From Phoenix dactylifera (lineage: Eukaryota > Streptophyta > Magnoliopsida > Arecales > Arecaceae), in contig NW_024067736.1 of NCBI RefSeq assembly GCF_009389715.1, positions 620,001 to 684,000 of the forward strand: a stretch of 64,000 nucleotides of DNA. Direction: 5' to 3'. Under the pieces are notes generated by a model. The model ran no database searches, was not told the DNA's origin, and saw only the letters and a list, made by a program, of their open reading frames with translations. A program made the position numbers and the translations under genes. Of this stretch, positions 30,201-42,200 are shown piece by piece. Positions within the stretch are counted from its first letter, which is position 1. Each line of letters opens with the position of its first letter.

Positions 30201-33200
30201 TCGACTCCGATCCCAACGGACACATTGTCAGGATGTGCAGAATGTGCAGAACAGCTAGTAAAGTGTGTCTAACGGCTAGTTTCCGTGGGGAATGGCTTAA
30301 ATAGCCACAGAGGACTGTAGCAAAGTAGAGAAGTAACATTCCTTTCAAAGAAAACACAAAAACTTCATCTGCCAAAGGGATTTCAACGAAAAGAAGGAAG
30401 AGGGCCATTAACTCCAGTCAACCTACTCTTCCCAGCATTAAAGAAGTCTCCTTCAGCCTTCAAGTCTTCAAGACATTCAAGAGGAGACCCAGAGTTCAAG
30501 AAGCCCTCCACTACATCATCATAAACTTGTTTGAGGGCTCTTAACTTTTCTCTTATTTATATCGCTGTACATCTGCTTTTTAGAAGCTCTATTTTTCTGC
30601 TTGTCTTTGTTCAAACTGTTTGGTCCTTACTTGATTCAATCAGGGGATTGAATCAAGGGTGTAAAGGTTTGTTGGTGAGCCTAGGTTGAAACCAACGGTG
30701 TAAGGGTTCGATTGTGATCCCGGAAAAACAATCGGGTGGTTCTAGTCGGTGAGCCTGGAAAAACCGACCGAGTTCGTTGTGACCTCGTAAAACAACAAGT
30801 TTGGTTGTGAGCTTGTAAAACAACCGGCTGTAATCCGAGGGGTTATAGTGAATTCCCAAGTGAGGCTTGGGGAGTGGACGTAGGAGCAAGGGTTAGCTCC
30901 GAACCACTATAAATTCCTTGTGTTTGTGATTGTTCTATTGTCCCTTATCTTCATTTCATTCACAGCACATAGCATCTAATTAATCAACTTGCAAAAGGTG
31001 TTAATTAGTATTTCATAAATCATTTAATTGTTATAATTATATTTAAAACCCAATTCACCCCCCCTCTTGGGTTGTCTATCTGGGCAACAAGTGGTATCAG
31101 AGCCTGAACTCTTTTACCCAAAGAGTAAAAGATCAAAATGACAACCCCATTTGGATCTTCCCACATTGAGGGCCAGTCTACCCAAAGACCCCCATTCTTT
31201 AATGGATCCGACTACTCATATTGGAAGGCTAGGATGAGAATATTTATCCAAGCCCAAGACTATGAGATGTGGACCATAATACTAAATGGACCATACATCC
31301 CTTCCATTTATGTAGAGGGTGTCACTGTACCCAAACTTAAAAAAGATTGGGATGACAATGACTTTAGGAAGGCACAACTCAATGCCAAAGCAATGAATGT
31401 GCTTTACTGTGCATTAGATAGAAATGAATTCAATAGAGTCTCTACTTGCAATTCTGCAAAAGAAATTTGGGATAGACTTGAAGTGACCCATGAGGGCACG
31501 AATCAAGTCAAAGAATCCAAAATAAATATATTAGTTCATAAGTATGAATTGTTTAAGATGGATTCTAATGAAACAATCACTTACATGTTCACTAGATTTA
31601 CTGATATTGTCAATGGCCTAAAAAGCCTTGGCAAAAATTATACTAACAGTGAGCTTGTTAGGAAGATTCTTCGTTGTCTACCAAGGTCATGGGAAGCCAA
31701 GGTGACGGCAATTCAAGAAGCCAAGGACTTGAACAAGCTTCCACTTGAGGAGCTTCTTGGATCCCTAATGACGCACGAGCTCACAATGAAACAACACAGC
31801 GAAGAAGAGTCCTCCCACAAGAAAAAGGTAATAGCATTAAAATCTGTGTCTACTAACAAAGATTTGTCTTGCAGCAGTAGCAGTGAGGAGGAAGATAATG
31901 AGGGAGATGATGATGAGGCTCTCCTTGTAAGAAAATTCAGAAGATTCATCAACCGGAAGAAGTCATCACATCAAAGGAGAGGCCCCTCAAGTTCCCATCA
32001 CAAGGATAAAGGTAAGAAAAGGAAAAATGAGGGGATCGGATGTTATGAGTGTAAGAAGCCGGGGCACTTCAGAGCTGAGTGTCCTTTGCTGAAGAAGGCC
32101 AGCAAGTACAAGAAAAAGAAGGTCCTCGTCTCCACCCTATCGGACTCCGATACATCATCATCATCATCGGATGAGGAACAAGTAGAAAAGGCCAATCTGT
32201 GTTTTATGGCCAATGACAATGAGGTAACATCCGGAACACATTTAGATTTTACTTTCGATGAGTTATATGATGCGTTTAATGAATTAATGGATGAATATAA
32301 GACAATAAGCATTAAGAATAAAGAGCTAAAACTAACCAATCAATCTCACCTCCATAAATATGATAAATTAGTTAAGGATAAGAATTTTATCACTAAAAAA
32401 AATTTAGAACTTAAGACAAGCAACCAAATGTTAATTCAAAAAACTAATACCTTGAGTAAAGATAACGAAAAACTAGCCAAGGAAATTTCTGAACTTAAAA
32501 AGGATAAACAAACTATTGGAAGTAATTTCACAAAAGACTTAGATGCACTAAAAACTGAAAAACAAAAGTTGGCACTAGAACTTGAGAAGTACAAGCCTTT
32601 TGTAGAAAAATTTACTTATAGCTCTGAAAAATTAGAAATGATACTTAATAGTCAACGAGCTGTGTTCAATAGAGTTGGTTTAGGGTATAAACCTAAAAAT
32701 AGGAAAAAACTCCTTAGTAATTTCTTTGTTAAGGCAGGAGAAAGCAAAACTAAGAAAATAACATGTTTTTGCTGTGGAACATTAGGACACAAAGCAAATG
32801 TATGTGATTATAGAAAAGAAAAATCTAAAAGAAAAATTAAAAGGGTTTGGGTTCTAAAAGGAACCAACATTACTAACCATGAAGGACCCAAGAAAACTTG
32901 GGTACCTAAAATTGTATGATTTGCTTGTGTAGGAGTGTCTTGCAGCCAAGGTCGACAAAAATTGTTGGTACTTGGATAGTGGCTGCTCAAGACACATGAC
33001 GGGTGACAAGGATCAATTCTTCACCCTTGAAGCCAAGAAGGGAGGTGCTGTGACTTTTGGAGACAATAACCAAGGTCACATCATTGGTATAAGTAAAGTA
33101 CAAATTACCCCTTCAACCTTTATTGATAATGTTTGATATGTTGATGGTCTTAAGCATAATTTACTTAGCATTAGTCAATTGTGTGATAGAGATTTTGATG

Positions 33201-36200
33201 TTTTGTTCAAACCATCACTATGCATCATAACCAACTCAAATGACAATAGTTTAGTTTTTAAAGGAATAAGACGTGGGAATGTGTATGTTGTAGACCTTGA
33301 GGATCTTGCCAAACATAACCCATGTTTAGTTGTTAATGAAACTAAGGATAATGATGCTAGTTGGTTATGGCACCGTAAGTTAGGTCATGCAAGCATGGAC
33401 ACAATATCAAAATTAATTAAAAGAGATTCCGTGATAGGTTTGCCAAAACTAAAGTTTGAAAAGAATAAAATATGTGAAGCTTGTCAATATGGCAAACAAT
33501 CAAGGAACTCCTTTAAATCCATAAATTGTGTCTCTACATCTAGACCTCTAGAACTACTACACATGGATCTATTCGGACCAACTAGAACCACAAGTCTAGG
33601 TGGAAATAAATATGGTCTAGTTATTGTAGATGATTATTCTAGATACACTTGGGTCATGTTCTTAGCTCATAAAGATCAAGCTTTTTCAGTATTTAAGAAA
33701 TTTCATAAGGAAGTAACAAATGCTAGAGATACTTCAGTCATAGCTATTAGAAGTGACCATGGAACTGAATTTGAAAATCATTTATTTGATGAGTTTTGTA
33801 GTAAAAAGGGGATAACTCATAATTTTTCTGCACCTAGGACACCACAACAAAATGGAGTTGTGGAAAGAAAAAATAGAACTCTAGAGGAAATGGCTAAAAC
33901 CATGTTATGTGAAAGTAACCTCCCTAAGTACTTTTGGGGAGAAGCCATTAATACCTCATGTCATATATTAAATAGAGTTTTATTGAGACCCATTATAAAG
34001 AAAACACCTTATGAACTTTGGAAAAATAGAAAACCCAAAGTAAATTATTTTCATGTCTTTGGATGTAGGTGTTTTGTTCATAATAAGGGGAAAGATAATC
34101 TAGGAAAATTTGACTCCAAATCTGATGAGGGTATATTTTTGGGGTACTCTACAACCAGTAAAGCCTATAGAGTTTTTAATAAAAGAACCCTAGTTATAGA
34201 AGAATCTATACATGTTGTTTTTGATGATTCTAGTGATAACTCTTCTAGTAAGAAAGTTAATCTTGATGATGATGCTGAAATTCTTGAAGAAAGGATTGAT
34301 GAGATGACATTACAAGATGATGAACAAAAATTAATTGGAAATGCATCATCAAGCCAAGAGGCTATTGTGGATCATGGGCTAACTAAGGCTTGGAGGTATG
34401 CTCACGGGCATCCTAAGGAATTAATTTTAGATGATCCATCTCAACCTGTTAGAACTAGAGCATCTCTTAGGAACTTAAATAATCATCTAGCTTTTGTCTC
34501 ACATTTTGAGCCCAAACACATAGAAAAAGCTGAAAAAGATGTAAATTGGATAAATGCAATGCAAGAAGAATTAAACCAATTTACTAGAAACAAGGTATGG
34601 AATCTAGTTGAACGACCTTTTAAATATTCAATTATAAGTACCAAATGGATATATAAAAACAAACTTGATGAAAATGGAATTGTAATAAGGAATAAGGCTA
34701 GACTAGTAGCAAAGGGGTATAATCAAGAAGAAGGTATAGATTTTGATGAAACCTTTGCTCCTGTAGCTAGACTCGAGGCAATTAGATTATTATTAGCATT
34801 TGCATGCTCTAAGAATTTCAAATTATTTCAAATGGATGTAAAAAGTGCATTTTTAAATGGGTATATTAATGAGGAGGTGTATGTAGAACAACCTCCTGGT
34901 TTTGAAAATCATCAATACCCTAATCATGTGTATAAACTGAACAAAGCACTTTATAGTTTGAAACAAGCACCTAGAGCATGGTATGAAAGACTTAGCAAAT
35001 TTCTACTAGAACATGAGTTCTCTAGGGGAAATGTAGATACAACACTGTTTCTAAAGAAGAAGAACAAAGATATGTTAGTAGTGCAAATTTATGTTGATGA
35101 TATTATTTTCGGTGCTACTAACAATCGCCTCTGCGAGGAATTTGCTGATTTGATGCAGAGTGAATTTGAGATGAGCATGATGGGAGAGCTGAACTTTTTC
35201 CTCGGACTTCAAATCAAACAATCTGAAGAAGGGATTTTCATCAATCAAGCTAAATACATCAAGGAGATCCTTAAGAAGTTTGATATGGAGGGAAACAAGT
35301 CAATCAGCACACCCATGAGCTCATCATGCAAATTAGACCAAGATGAATCAGGTAAATCTGTAGATCAAAAGATGTATAGAGGTATGATAGGATCTTTATT
35401 ATATCTCACTGCAAGTAGACCTGATATCATGTTTAGTGTATGCATGTGTGCTAGATATCAGTCTAATCCTAAGGAATCTCATCTAATTGCAGTCAAGAGA
35501 ATCTTTAAATACCTAATAGGAACAAAAAATATAGGTTTATGGTATTCTAAAGAATCTAGCCTGAACTTAATAGGATACACAGACTCGGATTTTGCTGGTT
35601 GTAAACTTGATAGAAAAAGCACCAGCGGGTCATGTCAATTCCTAGGAGAAAATTTAATCTCATGGTTTAGCAAGAAACAAAACTCGGTTGCATTATCTAC
35701 TGCTGAAGCTGAATATGTTGCAGCCGGGAGTTGTTGTGCTCAAATCATATGGATCAAACAACAATTGGAAGACTATGGCATTAAACAAGATAAAACTCCC
35801 ATTAATTGTGATAATACAAGTGCCATTAATCTAACTAAAAATCCAATTCAGCATTCAAGAACTAAACATATTGAGATAAGACATCACTTCATAAGAGATC
35901 ATGTACTGAATGGTGATGTGACACTTCAATTTGTTTGCACTGATGATCAATTAGCTGATATCTTCATAAAACCCTTGAGTGAAGAGAGATTTAGTGTGCT
36001 TAGGAGAGGATTAGGAGTGATTGATCCATCCTAGTAATAATCTCTTCTAGTTCATTGATTTTGATGATTAGATTGTGCTAAATATGGAGTTTCTCATCTA
36101 TAATCATCAAATCAGATCATAACTTAGTGATTGTCCCTTAGTTGGTACGAAAATAGCATGATTTTTTGGTGCGTGCCAGAGTTCGAGGCGACTCGAGTAA

Positions 36201-39200
36201 GTTTCAGAGTCGGCTCATAAGGGGAGTCGACTCGCCCATAGACGGGAGTCGACTCGAGGTCGATGACAGCATTAGGGGAGTCGACTCGCGCATATTTTGG
36301 AGTCGACTCGAGGTCGAGTCGACTCGCGACCTACTGGAGTCGACTCGCGGTCGGAATCCGAGTTTTTAACCCTAATCCAAGCGTTTAATCAACACTTCTA
36401 TTCACCGCCTCCACTGTTCACAAACCCTAGAGCCGTCTCCGACAACGTCTCCGACCGTCGTTAGGGCTTTTCCGTCGACCTTCTTCCGTCCATTAGGGTT
36501 TTACCCCATCCCTAGGTCAACCATGCCCCGTAAGTCGGTTGTCCCAAGCCGGAAGAGGCCCCAACCCGCGACCGGTGCCGAGCGACGGTCCAAGGCTCGG
36601 AACGATCCCGTGAGGCCACAACCTCCGGTTCGTTCCCCGCCGAGGCCGGTTCCCTCGCGACCGTGCGCCGGGAAGGCGGTCTCCACCGGGAGATACGTCA
36701 ACTTCGACTATCTCTCCCGGGAGGGCTTCACTATAGGAGATAGGTTGAGGGCCCAGGGACTCGAGTTCTTTTGTTCATTAGATCTCCCCACATACCCAGG
36801 TCTAGTTAGGGAGTTCTATGGAACAGTGCATAGGGGCAATGGGGGGATACAGGGAACCGTAGCGGGTGTCCCGTTATTTATTTCGGAGGATTTCATTACT
36901 CAAATCCTCCATCTTCCCCAAGTTGGGGTATCTCCTACACACCCAGAGGATAGGACTGAGGCCCTTACGGCCATTTTAGGGAGTCCACCCCAGTCCCCAC
37001 TAGATGAGGTGTCCGCTGGCTCCCTTTCTGTTGAGATGCGGCTCCTCCTGAGCATTATTTCTAGGACACTATTCCCTAAAACCGGCCGTTTTAACTGTGT
37101 CTGAGAGGGACCTAGCCCTCATGTATTACATTCTCCAAGACACACCTATTAACTTCCCCAAGATGATCTACAAGTACCTTTGTGAGCCACTAGACAGACC
37201 TAGGCTCACCCTTCCTTATGGGATGATGTACACCCTGATCTTTAGGGAGTCCGAGATCCCCATTCCTGAGGGGGAACCCTCTCGCGCACTGCGATGGACA
37301 GATCGCATGGGTGAGGGAACCCTACACAGGATGGGATTTCATAAGGTAGAGGGAACCTGGGTCAGGAAACCATCCTCCTCCACACCTACCACTAGACGCT
37401 CCCCCAGTCCTGACCCTGATTCAGACTTCCCCACCTTTCCCTCCACCTCAGCTCCATCCACCTCAGCCGGACCCTCCACCTCAGCTCCACCCACTCAGCC
37501 GATGGAGGTCCGGATTTCTCCTGAGCAGCTCCGGGAGTTGCGGCAGGAGATTGTACGGGATCTTCGGGACGACCTGCTGAGGGAGCTCCGAGGTCCAGCC
37601 ACTGCCCCTTCTTCTGCATTGGTTCCCTCACTTTCAGCCGTGACCGAGATGACGGCTCATCTGAGGGAGGAGATCTTCAATGTCAGAAGCCTGATACAAG
37701 CCCAATTCTCCAACATGAGCGATGTCACAAGCAACACACGGAAGATGCGAGATGACATCCGACACGATATGGGCACTACTAGTCAGGGGGCCGAGCGCTT
37801 GGCGAATGTGCTGATCGCCAAGCTGGATACACTTCAGGAGACTCTGCTTGAGCTCTCCACGACCCACAGTCGGGCCACCTCGGCCATTATCACCCAGCTG
37901 GGGAATGTTACGGATGGGGTCAGTCTCCTAATGGAACAATCCAGACTGAGGGGAGGAGCCACATCCTCGAGGAAGCCCTAGCTTATTTTGTTTACTTTGA
38001 CATGTATTTACTGCTTTACTTATTGTATTCACAAATGTACTTACATATACATCAATACAATGAGTAGACAAATTTCTTCAAAATTGTGCAAATTGATCTC
38101 TGTTTGCTTGTGTGTTCTGCTTACTTCCTTTTTGCTATGATGACAAAAAGGGGGAGAAATATATTGAATAGACATGTAAGGGGAATCAATAAAAATCAAT
38201 AAAAAGAAAACTTTTAAAACAAACAATAATTTGTTCTTAGTGGATTCGATACCTCGAGGCTCATTATCTCTCTGTTGGGGCTCCTAATGGAGTAATCTCC
38301 AGAATCTATTCAAGGGATATTCGGAGATTAGTTGAATCATACTTAAGAACAAATTGGCAGATTTTTCCTCTAAAAACCAAAAAGTTAAGTTCAAAAGCTT
38401 TCATACACTAAAAGAAATTTCAGAGAACCAAAACAAAGTTGAATGCATGTGTTGAGGGGGAGAATCTGAATTTTTAAGAAAGCAAAATCATTAAATATAT
38501 ATAAGCCAAACAATTGATTGCATGACATGAAGGCTTATATAATTCCAAATGAAAGGGGGAGCTTTAACTTCGAAATTTATTGTTTCACACCTTTCAAGTT
38601 TGGATAAATTAAATAACCAGACACTTGAATTCTTTTTAAAATTTTATTATAAATTTTCTTGTTTGTTGAGCAATTCACTTTACATATACTCAATGTTTTG
38701 TCATCATCAAAAAGGGGGAGATTGTGGAGTGATTGATTATAACCCTATTTGATTTTGATGAGCTCAAAGCATTTGAGTATATCTTTTGTTTACTAATGAA
38801 TTCAATCTAGTGTTTCAGTGAAAATCTTGTAAATTTATGGTTAAGTGTCTCTAGATTTGGTTCAAGACATTTTGGATAAGTTAAGAAGTCAACTTGAACC
38901 AAAGTCTGAGACTCGAGTCGACTCCGGGGTATCAGAAGCATTGGCACAGGCGCGAGTCGACTCCGGAACATTACGAGTCGACTCCGACTGAGAACAGACA
39001 GACGAACAGAAAGACTCAACTCAAAACCTGTCAGCGAGTCGACTCCTGAAGAGCGCGAGTCGACTCCGATACTTGCCGAGTCGACTCCAGAGTAGTATGA
39101 GTCGACTCCAGGGAGTTACAGACAGAAAGACAGAGAAGTCATTTTGGACCCTGAGAGCCGAGTCGACTCCTGAGGTACGCGAGTCGACTCCGATGGTTGG

Positions 39201-42200
39201 CAGGTCAACTCCAAAGAAAGCGAGAGTCGACTCTCAGTGTTATACAAGGCAAAAGTCAGAGAGCAACTTTCGGACACTGAGAGCCGAGTCGACTCCCGCA
39301 AAGCCCGAGTCGACTCCGAGACAGCGCGACCCCAAAAAGACAGAAGACAGTATTTTTGTCTCTGAGACGCGAGTCGACTCCAAGACAGTTCGAGTCGACT
39401 CCAAGGCAGCGCTACTCCAAAAGGACAGAAGACTGATTTTCGGATACTGAGAGCCGAGTCGACTCCCAAACAGTCCGAGTCGACTCCAAGACTGCACAAG
39501 CCAAAAGACAGAAGATCGGGAGTTCGGGCTCTGAGCGCCGAGTCGACTCCCAGAATTTCCGAGTCGACTCGAGTGAGCGAAGTTGAAGAATACCTCTATG
39601 GATTCCTTGGAATGAGCCGACTCCAAAAGTGCCAGGTCAGCTCCAGACTTTGGGGAGTCGACTCCGGGTTAAGTCGAGTCGACTCCCAGTCGAGAAAACC
39701 ACTTTAATTCAAATCCGGAACAGTTGCCGAGCCGACTCCAGAAAAGCATGAGTCGACTCCTGCTACAGCCGAGTCGACTCCAGATCGCGCGAGTCGACTC
39801 CGATCCCAGCGGACACATTGTCAGGATGTGCAGAATGTGCAGAACGGCTAGTAAAGTGTGTCTAACGGCTAGTTTCCGTGGGAAATGGCTTAAATAGCCA
39901 TAGAGGACTGTAGCAAAGTAGAGAAGTAACATTCCTTTCAAAGAAAACACAAAAACTTCATCTGCCAAAGGGATTTCAACGAAAAGAAGGAAGAGGGCCA
40001 TTAACTCCAGTCAACCTACTCTTCCCAGCATTAAAGAAGTCTCCTTCAGCCTTCAAGTCTTCAAGACATTCAAGAGGAGACCCAGAGTTCAAGAAGCCCT
40101 CCACTACATCATCATAAACTTGTTTGAGGGCTCTTAACTTTTCTCTTATTTATATCGCTGTACATCTGCTTTTTAGAAGCTCTATTTTTCTGCTTGTCTT
40201 TGTTCAAACTGTTTGGTCCTTACTTGATTCAATCAGGGGATTGAATCAAGAGTGTAAAGGTTTGTTGGTGAGCCTAGGTTGAAACCAACGGTGTAAGGGT
40301 TCGATTGTGATCCCGGAAAAACAATCGGGTGGTTCTAGTCGGTGAGCCTGGGAAAACCGACCGAGTTCGTTGTGACCTCGTAAAACAACAAGTTTGGTTG
40401 TGAGCTTGTAAAACAACCGGCTGTAATCCGAGGGGTTATAGTGAATTCCCAAGTGAGGCTTGGGGAGTGGACGTAGGAGCAAGGGTTAGCTCCGAACCAC
40501 TATAAATTCCTTGTGTTTGTGATTGTTCTATTGTCCCTTATCTTCATTTCATTCACAGCACATAGCATCTAATTAATCAACTTGCAAAAGGTGTTAATTA
40601 GTATTTCATAAATCATTTAATTGTTATAATTATATTTAAAACCCAATTCACCCCCCCTCTTGGGTTGTCTATCTGGGCAACAACAACTAATTCTGATAGT
40701 TTATGAGGTGATAACACATGCAGTTAAGATATAATTAACAAACTGATATCAAGATTCTACATGCATATAAACTGGCAAAAGGCACATCTTGATTTTGACA
40801 ATCTAACAGTTATCGTTATATATGCGCTAAGTGAAAAGATTGAACCTCATACGAAATCAGTTAAAATAATGAAACTACACAGGCCAGAGTCTGGCACCTG
40901 ACAAACATACGTAGAGTATATGTAAGGATCTAGATGGATTAAGATGAGTTGACTTTCACATCTCTCTGAATTTACAAAGTTGAATAATGAAAACATGTCA
41001 GATCCTTGCACATGCCTTGTAGTATCCAGCTTGCAAGTCAAAGCACAAAAGCATCAACAAGAAATAAATGATATTAAAGTAGATGACTGATATATCCTTC
41101 CAGTGTTCTATGCTTGTTATTTTTTGTTAAATAACCATTAGAGCCCAAAAGCATAAGCTGATAGGTTGATAGGCCTGTACGTATTTAAGGCCATCTAAAG
41201 TCCCTTGCCTATCCGTTGGGAGACTATCCCACTCTCCAACACTCACTCACGTGCGGAGAACCCACAGGAGAAAACCCGAAGAAGGGTGATATGTGGAAAG
41301 CAAAGGGGGAGAACAGAGCGAAATGGATTGGTTTTGGCATCATGTTAGCGGTCTAGCCCAAAAGGGTCAACAATATATGTCAAGCTTAACAATCCCCTCA
41401 CATGTGGATCGGACACACATGTGGAGAGATAACTGAGTAAGGAATAGGAAAGAATCAAGATAATTAATAAACTATGAATAATCAAATAGATAACTAAAGT
41501 CCCTTGTCTATCGATGTGAATTGTGTCATGTAATAGCTATCTTATCTGTGTAAAATCAAGATCCGCAACACTAGAATGGGCATCCATGCCGGTAGGCTGG
41601 CGGTATTGTATGGTACGGTATCGTGCCGTGTTGCTCCAGTGCATACTGACAAAGGGGAACCGGCAAGGAATAGGAAGACGGAGAAAGAGAGAGAAAAAGA
41701 GAGAGAGAGGAAGAGGAAGGGAGGGAGAGAGTGGTGGAGAGAGGCAGAGAGAGAAGGATAGAGAGGAAAAGAAAAAGAGAGGGAGGGAGGGAGAGGGAAA
41801 GGGCGATGGAGAGCAAGAGAGGCGGAGGGAGAGGGGAGAGAGGGCTTTCAAAAAGAAACAGGGGCTTCAACCACTTTTTTTTTTGAATTTTTTTAAAATG
41901 AAGTTGGTAGTTGCTACCAATTTCACTTAAAAAAAATTCAAAAAAAAAAAAGCGAAGACAGTAGTGAGAATCAGAATGTTATTTTGATGTTTACAAAACC
42001 ATGAGGGCCATAGTGAAGTACCAATGCAATCAACAAAGTTAACCAAGTAAATAGATACTCAAGTAAGAGAGAAGTGATACACTCTCGATACATCCAACAA
42101 ACTTGATATATTCATGGTACACTCATCTACAATGTTTAATATGATCTTCAAGAACTCATCCAAGGATAATTCTACTAAAAGAACTTGAGAGAAAATCTAA

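Larger units (their letters stand above)
29129..31089 (+). repeat. 5' LTR of the Sirevirus-type element
   Basis: It starts TGTGGAGTGATTG and ends CTGGGCAACA. It contains the GAGTCGACTC array (29321-30205), a TATA-like TTAAATA at 30297-30303, a leader with hairpins (30630-30825) and a CCCCCCCTCTTGGG segment near the end. Confidence 0.96.
29129..40682 (+). mobile_element. Sirevirus-type Ty1/copia retrotransposon (11.55 kb) in LACS intron 14
   Basis: Two near-identical LTRs of about 1.96 kb (TGTGG...GCAACA) are flanked by the 5-bp duplication ACAAC. The order is LTR, PBS, gag, protease, integrase, reverse transcriptase, RNase H, extra ORF, polypurine tract, LTR, i.e. Ty1/copia with an additional 3' ORF. 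Long LTRs, a large gag with two CCHC knuckles, the extra ORF and several polypurine tracts are Sirevirus (SIRE/Maximus) traits. It lies antisense to the LACS gene. By eye the LTRs differ at roughly 1% of sites, mostly G/A, plus two indels of one repeat unit each; insertion is therefore recent. Pol and the extra ORF carry lesions, so this copy is probably not autonomous. Confidence 0.96.

Noticed and set aside
29321..30205. CRISPR-like array (short repeats with unique spacers)
   Set aside because: The repeat is only 10 bp, spacing is irregular, the host is a plant nuclear genome and the array lies within an LTR.
32917..33136. A programmed frameshift/readthrough between gag and pol
   Set aside because: The pol frame begins after its own TAG and carries a further TGA in the protease, so simple decay explains the break; no slippery site or pseudoknot is evident.
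41523..41930. Arg/Glu-rich frame of 135 codons
   Set aside because: It is a translation of the GA-rich simple repeat; all frames there are open.
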